A stretch of DNA of 10,983 bases from JBBRLA01 sp038231615. Lineage in GTDB: Bacteria > Myxococcota_A > Polyangia > Palsa-1104 > JAEUJZ01. Below the pieces are notes generated by a model. That model worked only from the letters and a program-made list of their open reading frames with translations, was not told where the DNA came from and searched no databases. The DNA lies in assembly GCA_038231615.1 (NCBI GenBank), contig JBBRLA010000251.1, forward strand, positions 1 through 10,983, given 5' to 3'. Positions within the stretch are counted from its first letter, which is position 1. The number at the start of each line of letters is the position of its first letter. This document shows, one piece after another, positions 6,583 to 10,983 of the stretch. The position numbers and the translations under genes are program-made.

Positions 6583-8379
6583 ATGGAGAAGCGGGTTCTC
6601 CTGGCCGTAGTCCTGTGCATCGTCACCTACCTGGTATGGTTCCGGATCTTTCCTCCTCCCATGCCCGCGCCGACGACGCAGCAGGCGGGACCGGCCACCA
6701 TCTCGGCACCTGCCGGCCAAGGGACGCCAACGCCAGCGCCGATGCCCACCCCGGCCAACGACCAGGCCGCGTCGGCACAGCCACAGCTCCCCCCTGAGAC
6801 GACCGAGGTCATTGAGCGACCGGGTCTGTACCGGGCGGTGGTCACCAGCTACGGCGCGGCGCTGAAGAGCTACGAGCTTCTCAACAAGAAGTACTACACC
6901 ACCGACCTGCGCCGTCTCGTCCTCAAGGAAGGGGCCACCCAGCCGAGCATCGATCGCCGGCAGACCGACGGCCCGATGGATCTGATCACCAGCTACCGCC
7001 CCTCAGGCGTGGTGGGCCTCAAGGGCGGCGGCTACACTCTGCCCCCCATCCAGGCGTTCACCCTGGTCTCCCGCGAGGAGAGATCGAACGGCGATCACAA
7101 GCTGATCTACCGATGGGAGTCTCCCGAGGTCCGGCTGGAAAAGACCCTGATTTTTTCCGCTACCACCTTCCAGATCATGATGACCGTCGTGGTCACCAAC
7201 CTGAAGGCGGCCCCGGTCAGCCACAGCTTCGAGGTGGATCTCGAGGGCGTTCAGGACCCCAGCCAGAAGCCGGGTGGCATGTTCTCGGCCCGGGTCCCGC
7301 AGAATACCGCTCTGTGGGACCGCGCCGGGAAGATGCAAAGTGCCAACCTGGAGGCTTTGCAGCAAGAGTCCGTGGCCACGGACAAGCTCAAGGGCGACAT
7401 TCGTTGGATTGCCGTGGGCCAGCAGTACTTTCTGCTAGCCGCCGCCCTTCAGTACGGGAAATGGGTCCAGGGAGAGAAGCAGGGTCATGCAAGGGCCGAT
7501 GCCAACGGCGCCATCAGCATTTCCGCAGAATACAGCGAACGGACCCTGAAGCACCAGGCCAGCACCTCCTATCAGGCGACCCTTTACGCCGGCCCGAAGC
7601 TTCCCGAACTCCTCGACGGAGTCAAGGTTGCCGGCAATGATGATGGGGGCGCGGCCTGCAAGGCCGCGGCCGATTGCCCCTCCGACCAGGAATGCGACAC
7701 GGGCCACTGCAAAGTGTCCTCGGGCCTGAAGACGTCGATCGACTACACCCTGGAGTTTTTGGCCCGGCCCCTCCTGTGGATTCTGCGGCAGGTACATCGT
7801 CTGGTGCATAGCTGGGCGCTGGCCATCGTCATCCTGACCATGCTGGTCAAGCTGGTGACCCTGTATCCGTCGCACCGGTCGATGAAATCCATGAAAGCCA
7901 TGGGGGCCCTGAAGCCCGAGATCGACGCCCTCAAGCTCAAGTACCCGGACAAGCAGCGCTTCAACCAGGAGTTGATGGCGCTTTACAAGAAGAACAACGT
8001 CAATCCTATCGGCGGCTGCCTCCCCATGGTCATCCAAATGCCGATCTACTTCGCCCTCTACTCGATGCTGGGCACGGCGGTGGAACTATACCGGGCGCAG
8101 TTCTTCTGGATTCGCGATCTGACCGCCGCCGATCCGTTCTTCATCCTGCCGGTCGTCACCGGGGGGTTGATGTTCCTCCAGACGAAAGTGTCGCCTGCGC
8201 CCACGGATCCCCAGCAGAAGATGATGGCCAACATGATGCCGGTGATGTTTACCTTCGTCAGCGTCTTCCTCCCTGCGGGCCTGACCCTCTACATCATGAC
8301 CAACACCATGCTGGGCATGCTTCAGCAGTTCGTGATCAACCGGGGCGGCCTCAAGGTCCTGACAGCCGCCACGAAGTAG
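6583..8379 (+). CDS. yidC: Membrane protein insertase YidC (Gram-negative type)
   Basis: A 598-residue polytopic inner-membrane protein that inserts and folds membrane proteins, alone or with SecYEG. TM1 is at about 5-22 (LLAVVLCIVTYLVWF). A Pro/Ala/Thr-rich linker (24-72) leads to the periplasmic P1 domain (about 75-390), including EKTLIFSATTFQIMM. The conserved insertase core follows: LARPLLWILRQVHRLVHSW, TM2 with K423 at the position of the hydrophilic-groove Arg of E. coli, a cytoplasmic helical hairpin (SMKAMGALKPEIDALK to LYKKNNVNPIGGCLP), and TM3-TM5 to about 585. AAAGGAG (6563-6569) lies 13 bases before ATG 6583. An unusual four-cysteine insertion occupies about residues 352-381, between P1 and TM2. 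The gene lies between yidD and mnmE without the frequent jag gene. Confidence 0.96.
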   Translation: MEKRVLLAVVLCIVTYLVWFRIFPPPMPAPTTQQAGPATISAPAGQGTPTPAPMPTPANDQAASAQPQLPPETTEVIERPGLYRAVVTSYGAALKSYELLNKKYYTTDLRRLVLKEGATQPSIDRRQTDGPMDLITSYRPSGVVGLKGGGYTLPPIQAFTLVSREERSNGDHKLIYRWESPEVRLEKTLIFSATTFQIMMTVVVTNLKAAPVSHSFEVDLEGVQDPSQKPGGMFSARVPQNTALWDRAGKMQSANLEALQQESVATDKLKGDIRWIAVGQQYFLLAAALQYGKWVQGEKQGHARADANGAISISAEYSERTLKHQASTSYQATLYAGPKLPELLDGVKVAGNDDGGAACKAAADCPSDQECDTGHCKVSSGLKTSIDYTLEFLARPLLWILRQVHRLVHSWALAIVILTMLVKLVTLYPSHRSMKSMKAMGALKPEIDALKLKYPDKQRFNQELMALYKKNNVNPIGGCLPMVIQMPIYFALYSMLGTAVELYRAQFFWIRDLTAADPFFILPVVTGGLMFLQTKVSPAPTDPQQKMMANMMPVMFTFVSVFLPAGLTLYIMTNTMLGMLQQFVINRGGLKVLTAATK

Positions 8380-8406
8380 ACCCCTCGACTGGCCTTCCTT
8401 CCGCCG

Positions 8407-9780
8407 ATGTCACTTTCCCCTCCATCCAGCATCGCCGCTATCTCCACCGCCGTGGGGGGCGGCATTGGCATTGTCCGCGTCAGCGGGCCCGCCGCCGAGG
8501 AGATCGGGCGGAGGCTGTGTTCGCCCTGGCCGGCAGAACTGATCAGTCATCATCTCTACGTGGGGACGGTGGCAACACCAGCGCCTCAGGGCGGCCCCGA
8601 TCATCGCGAGCCGCTGGATCAGGTCCTCTTCTGTCTCATGCGCGGGCCTCGTTCTTTTACCGGGGAAGATGTTCTCGAAATTCATGGACATGGAGGGGCG
8701 GTCAATCTGCGGCGTATTCTGGAGGCGACCGTGGCGGTAGGGGCGACTCTCGCCGAAGCGGGTGAGTTCACGCGCCGGGCGTTTTTCGCGGGAAAGCTGG
8801 ACCTGACCCGGGCAGAGGCGATGGCCGCACTCATCGGAGCGACCTCGATCCGGATGGCCCGGCAGGCGCAACGGCAGATGGGCGGAGAACTGGGGAACCA
8901 GATCGCCGGCCTGCGGAGGCGGCTGCTTAACCTGCTCGCCCGGGTAGAAGGAAGCCTGGATTTTCCTGAGTTGGCGGAGGACAGCGAAAGCGGCCCTCCG
9001 ATGGAAGAGGCCCTTCTGCCCATCATCGGCGACCTGAGCAGGCTTTCGAAGAGCTATCACCAGCTTGGCAGGGGCATGGATACGGGGCTTCATGTGGCGG
9101 TGTTGGGCCGGCCCAATGTCGGCAAGTCCAGCCTGATCAATGCACTCTGCGGGGCGGAACGGGCGGTTGTGGACGCCGAACCCGGGACCACCCGAGACTT
9201 CATCGAGACGCAGACGGAGTGGGCGAGTATCCAGGTCACGATGATCGATACGGCGGGAGAGCGGGCGGGTGGGGGGCTGGTTGAGCGTCAGGGGATTCGA
9301 TTGGGACGGGAGCAATGGAGAAAGGCAGACCTGGTGCTCTACGTGGCGGATGGAGAAACGGGGTTGCTTCGGGAAGATGAGGAACTGCTGGGCAGCCTGG
9401 AGACAGACATGGCTCGGCTGATCGTCTGGAACAAGATCGATGCACTGGCGAGCAAAATCCCGCCGCCGGGGGTTGTTTGCTGCTCGGCGTTGTGTGGGTG
9501 GGGGTTGGTTGAACTGCGGGATCGGGCGTTGAAGATGATGCTGCCTCAGGAGGTGGGGGCGGAAGAGGTGGTGGTGGTCAATTCTCGTCAGGCGGGGCAT
9601 CTTGCAAATGGGTTGAGGTGTCTGGAGCGGGCGCTGGAGCAGATCAGGGTGGAAGGGGGAAATGATCTGGTGGCTGCGGAACTCAGGCATGGAGTTGGTG
9701 AGTTGGCGCTGGTAGTTGGAGAAGGGGCGCCGACGGCGCTGCTGGATGCTGTCTTCTCGCAGTTCTGCATCGGCAAGTGA
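8407..9780 (+). CDS. mnmE: tRNA uridine-5-carboxymethylaminomethyl(34) synthesis GTPase MnmE
   Basis: A 457-residue GTPase that, with MnmG, modifies U34 in the tRNA wobble position. The N-terminal folate-binding domain opens SIAAISTAVGGGIGIVRVSG and contains SFTGEDVLEIHGHGG (83-97) and EFTRRAFFAGKLDLTRAEA (120-138). The G domain has G1 GRPNVGKSS (234-242), G2 AEPGTTRDF (257-265), G3 DTAG (281-284), G4 NKID (342-345) and a G5-like SAL (360-362). E293 aligns with the catalytic Glu282 of E. coli MnmE. The protein ends in the diagnostic CIGK, whose Cys serves the modification. ATG 8407 starts 27 bp after yidC with no clear ribosome binding site. Its usual partner mnmG is not in the window. The stop is directly followed by a parS-like site. 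Confidence 0.96.
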   Translation: MSLSPPSSIAAISTAVGGGIGIVRVSGPAAEEIGRRLCSPWPAELISHHLYVGTVATPAPQGGPDHREPLDQVLFCLMRGPRSFTGEDVLEIHGHGGAVNLRRILEATVAVGATLAEAGEFTRRAFFAGKLDLTRAEAMAALIGATSIRMARQAQRQMGGELGNQIAGLRRRLLNLLARVEGSLDFPELAEDSESGPPMEEALLPIIGDLSRLSKSYHQLGRGMDTGLHVAVLGRPNVGKSSLINALCGAERAVVDAEPGTTRDFIETQTEWASIQVTMIDTAGERAGGGLVERQGIRLGREQWRKADLVLYVADGETGLLREDEELLGSLETDMARLIVWNKIDALASKIPPPGVVCCSALCGWGLVELRDRALKMMLPQEVGAEEVVVVNSRQAGHLANGLRCLERALEQIRVEGGNDLVAAELRHGVGELALVVGEGAPTALLDAVFSQFCIGK

Positions 9781-9796
9781 TGTTCCACGTGGAACA
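9781..9796. other. parS-like site 1 (perfect 16-bp palindrome)
   Basis: TGTTCCACGTGGAACA is a perfect palindrome beginning at the base after the mnmE stop codon. It matches the bacterial chromosomal parS family (TGTTNCACGTGNAACA), which binds ParB for chromosome segregation. The location near mnmE in an origin-region cluster is typical. Confidence 0.88.
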
Positions 9797-9812
9797 CTGT
9801 GACCCATGGTCT

Positions 9813-9828
9813 GGTTCCACGGGGACAA
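9813..9828. other. Degenerate parS-like copy
   Basis: The left half (GTTCCACG, 9814-9821) is intact. The right half (GGGACA, 9822-9827) differs from TGGAAC at three positions. It directly abuts the next perfect site. It could be a decaying parS or a half-site that binds ParB weakly. Confidence 0.5.
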
Positions 9829-9846
9829 TGTTCCACGTGGAACATT
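9827..9846. other. parS-like site 2 (20-bp palindrome around a perfect parS core)
   Basis: The 16-bp core TGTTCCACGTGGAACA (9829-9844) is identical to site 1 and the palindrome extends two bases on each side (AA and TT). Its centre lies 48 bp from that of site 1. Two identical 16-bp palindromes at this spacing are very unlikely by chance. Confidence 0.88.
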
Positions 9847-9902
9847 TGGTGGGGACTGACACGAACCTTCTCATACAGATCAAACCTGCCATGCTGCCTT
9901 TG

Positions 9903-9931
9903 TTGACGGACCACAACACAGTGATTATTCT
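9903..9931 (+). promoter_or_regulatory. Likely sigma70-type promoter for the response regulator gene
   Basis: TTGACG (9903-9908), a 17-bp spacer and TATTCT (9926-9931) form a good promoter. The predicted transcript start near 9938 lies before the GGAG and TTG start of the next gene but after the alternative GTG at 9921, which favours the TTG start. Confidence 0.55.
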
Positions 9932-9944
9932 TCACAAGTCAGTC

Positions 9945-9948
9945 GGAG
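9945..9948 (+). promoter_or_regulatory. Ribosome binding site deciding the response regulator start
   Basis: GGAG lies five bases before TTG 9954, and the product then starts MAKQSLLLVD, the normal N-terminus of a receiver domain. Confidence 0.6.
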
Positions 9949-9953
9949 TACCA

Positions 9954-10983
9954 TTGGCGAAGCAGAGCCTACTTCTCGTAGATGGAGATACCCGCTCCCT
10001 CAGGCTCCTAGAAGTGAGTCTGAGGAAAGCCGGCTATCTTGTCACCACCGCAATCAACGGCTCCGACGCCCTGAGCAAGGTCGAAACCGCCCACCCAGAC
10101 CTCATCATCTCCGACACCCACATGGCCGAGATGAGTGGCTTCGAGTTCTGTAAACTTCTGAAACAGAACCCCATCTGGGCCAGCACCCCCTTCATCTTCC
10201 TTACTGAGCAAAAGGACGTCGAGGACAAGATTCACGGCCTGGAACTCGGCGTGGATGACTACCTGACCAAACCGATCTACCTCAAGGAGATCGTCAGCCG
10301 CGTCCAAATCCTCCTCGAAAAGCACCAACAACGTGGCGATGGTAAGAAGGGCGACGACACCCGCACGGAATTCCATGGGCAGCTTCGGGACATGGCCGTC
10401 GTCGACCTTATTCAGACCATTGAGATCGGCAGGAAAACCGGCGTCATCCACTTCACTGGACGAGACGGAAAACAGGGCGTCATCTATTTCCGCAACGGCA
10501 AAGTCATCGATGCCGAACTCGGGCGCCTCACTGGTGAAGACGCCGTGTACCGCCTACTCGTTTGGGTCAACGGCGAATTCGACGTCGAGTTCAAGAACAT
10601 CAAACGCCGCGACGTCATCGAACTCTCCTCCCAGGGCCTTCTCATGGAGGGCATGCGCCGCGTCGACGAATGGGGACGCCTCTCCGAGCAGATCCCCCCC
10701 ATCGAGACCATCCTCGAAGTCGACACCCGAGAACTCGCCAAGCGTCTGTCGGAGATCCCCGACGAGGTGAACGGCATCCTTCGGCTCTTCGACGGCCGCC
10801 GGTCCCTTCTCGACGTCATCGATGACTGTGAGTTCGGCGACCTGGACGCGATGAGCATCATAGCCAAGCTCTACTTCGAGGGCCTGATCATTCCCTCTCC
10901 CGCCGCCTCCCCCGAGGGGCCTTCCCGAAACAACCGCCCCAGCAACCTTGACCACGCCAGTCATTCCCACCAAGAGCACGAAC
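9954..10983 (+). CDS. Response regulator with DUF4388 (PATAN) domain, 3' end outside window
   Basis: 343 codons are visible with no stop before the window ends. The receiver domain (about 5-122) has D10 in LLLVDGD, the phospho-acceptor D54 in LIISDTHMAEMSGFEF, T84 in FLTEQ and K106 in YLTKPI, so it is likely phosphorylated by a histidine kinase not encoded here. A DUF4388/PATAN domain follows (about 139-213): FHGQLRDMAVVDLIQTIEIG, then RKTGVIHFTG, GVIYFRNGKVIDAELG and GEDAVYRLLVWVNGEFDVEF. PATAN domains mediate protein interactions in signalling and motility regulators. A third region (about 265-313) with LRLFDGRRSLLDVIDD and IIAKLYFEGLI resembles the winged-helix-like segment often found after DUF4388. 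The tail (315 onward) is Pro/Ser/His-rich. There is no DNA-binding output domain in view. TTG 9954 is preferred over GTG 9921, which lies in the promoter. Confidence 0.88.
   Translation, partial: MAKQSLLLVDGDTRSLRLLEVSLRKAGYLVTTAINGSDALSKVETAHPDLIISDTHMAEMSGFEFCKLLKQNPIWASTPFIFLTEQKDVEDKIHGLELGVDDYLTKPIYLKEIVSRVQILLEKHQQRGDGKKGDDTRTEFHGQLRDMAVVDLIQTIEIGRKTGVIHFTGRDGKQGVIYFRNGKVIDAELGRLTGEDAVYRLLVWVNGEFDVEFKNIKRRDVIELSSQGLLMEGMRRVDEWGRLSEQIPPIETILEVDTRELAKRLSEIPDEVNGILRLFDGRRSLLDVIDDCEFGDLDAMSIIAKLYFEGLIIPSPAASPEGPSRNNRPSNLDHASHSHQEHE

Noticed and set aside
7435..8037. 200-codon - strand frame opposite yidC
   Set aside because: It is antisense to well-conserved yidC and lacks any family signature.
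8410..9828. 472-codon open frame on the - strand opposite mnmE
   Set aside because: mnmE has full-length family motifs on the + strand. The antisense frame has no recognisable domain and is a by-product of GC-rich codon use.
9588..9935. - strand frame with FHVEH repeats
   Set aside because: The repeated peptide is only the translation of the parS palindromes; it is not a gene.

Overview
The window is GC-rich DNA from what looks like a deltaproteobacterial/Myxococcota-type chromosome. The clues are a large Ser/Thr kinase with the myxobacterial-style HRDISPHN catalytic loop and C-terminal PEGA-like domains, a response regulator fused to a DUF4388 (PATAN) domain, alanine/proline-rich linkers, and perfect TGTTCCACGTGGAACA palindromes of the chromosomal parS type. 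Genus cannot be told from sequence alone.

Left part (1-2835): the 3' end of an MBL-fold hydrolase gene; two exported proteins on the + strand (a putative beta-barrel protein and a Pro-rich repeat lipoprotein); and, convergent with the lipoprotein, a membrane-anchored family 2 glycosyltransferase on the - strand. The lipoprotein frame runs into the antisense of the glycosyltransferase, and its 3' end is doubtful.

Middle (2972-5608): a long - strand gene for a transmembrane Ser/Thr kinase (N-terminal kinase, Pro/Ala-rich linker with repeated T-[VM]-M motifs, one TM segment, two PEGA-like domains). It diverges from the next block across a 173-bp gap that carries a good sigma70-type promoter for rpmH.

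Right part (5782-9780): the conserved replication-origin-region cluster rpmH-rnpA-yidD-yidC-mnmE, all on + and tightly packed. rnpA starts at a TTG inside rpmH, yidD starts at a TTG inside rnpA, and yidC and mnmE follow at short spacing. These genes make ribosomal protein L34, the RNase P protein, a membrane-insertion helper, the YidC insertase and the tRNA-U34 modification GTPase. dnaA is not next to rpmH, and jag is not between yidC and mnmE. YidC carries a four-cysteine insertion just before its second membrane segment.

Immediately after the mnmE stop codon lies a cluster of two perfect parS-like palindromes and one degenerate copy in an exact 16-bp register. This fits the usual origin-proximal placement of parS near mnmE/mnmG/rsmG/parAB. 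A separately promoted response regulator-DUF4388 gene follows and runs off the end of the window. There is no CRISPR array, mobile element, tRNA or rRNA. I see no clearly new multi-gene system; the most notable items are the parS array, the YidC Cys insertion, the TTG-start gene overlaps and the putative phospho-motif repeats in the kinase.
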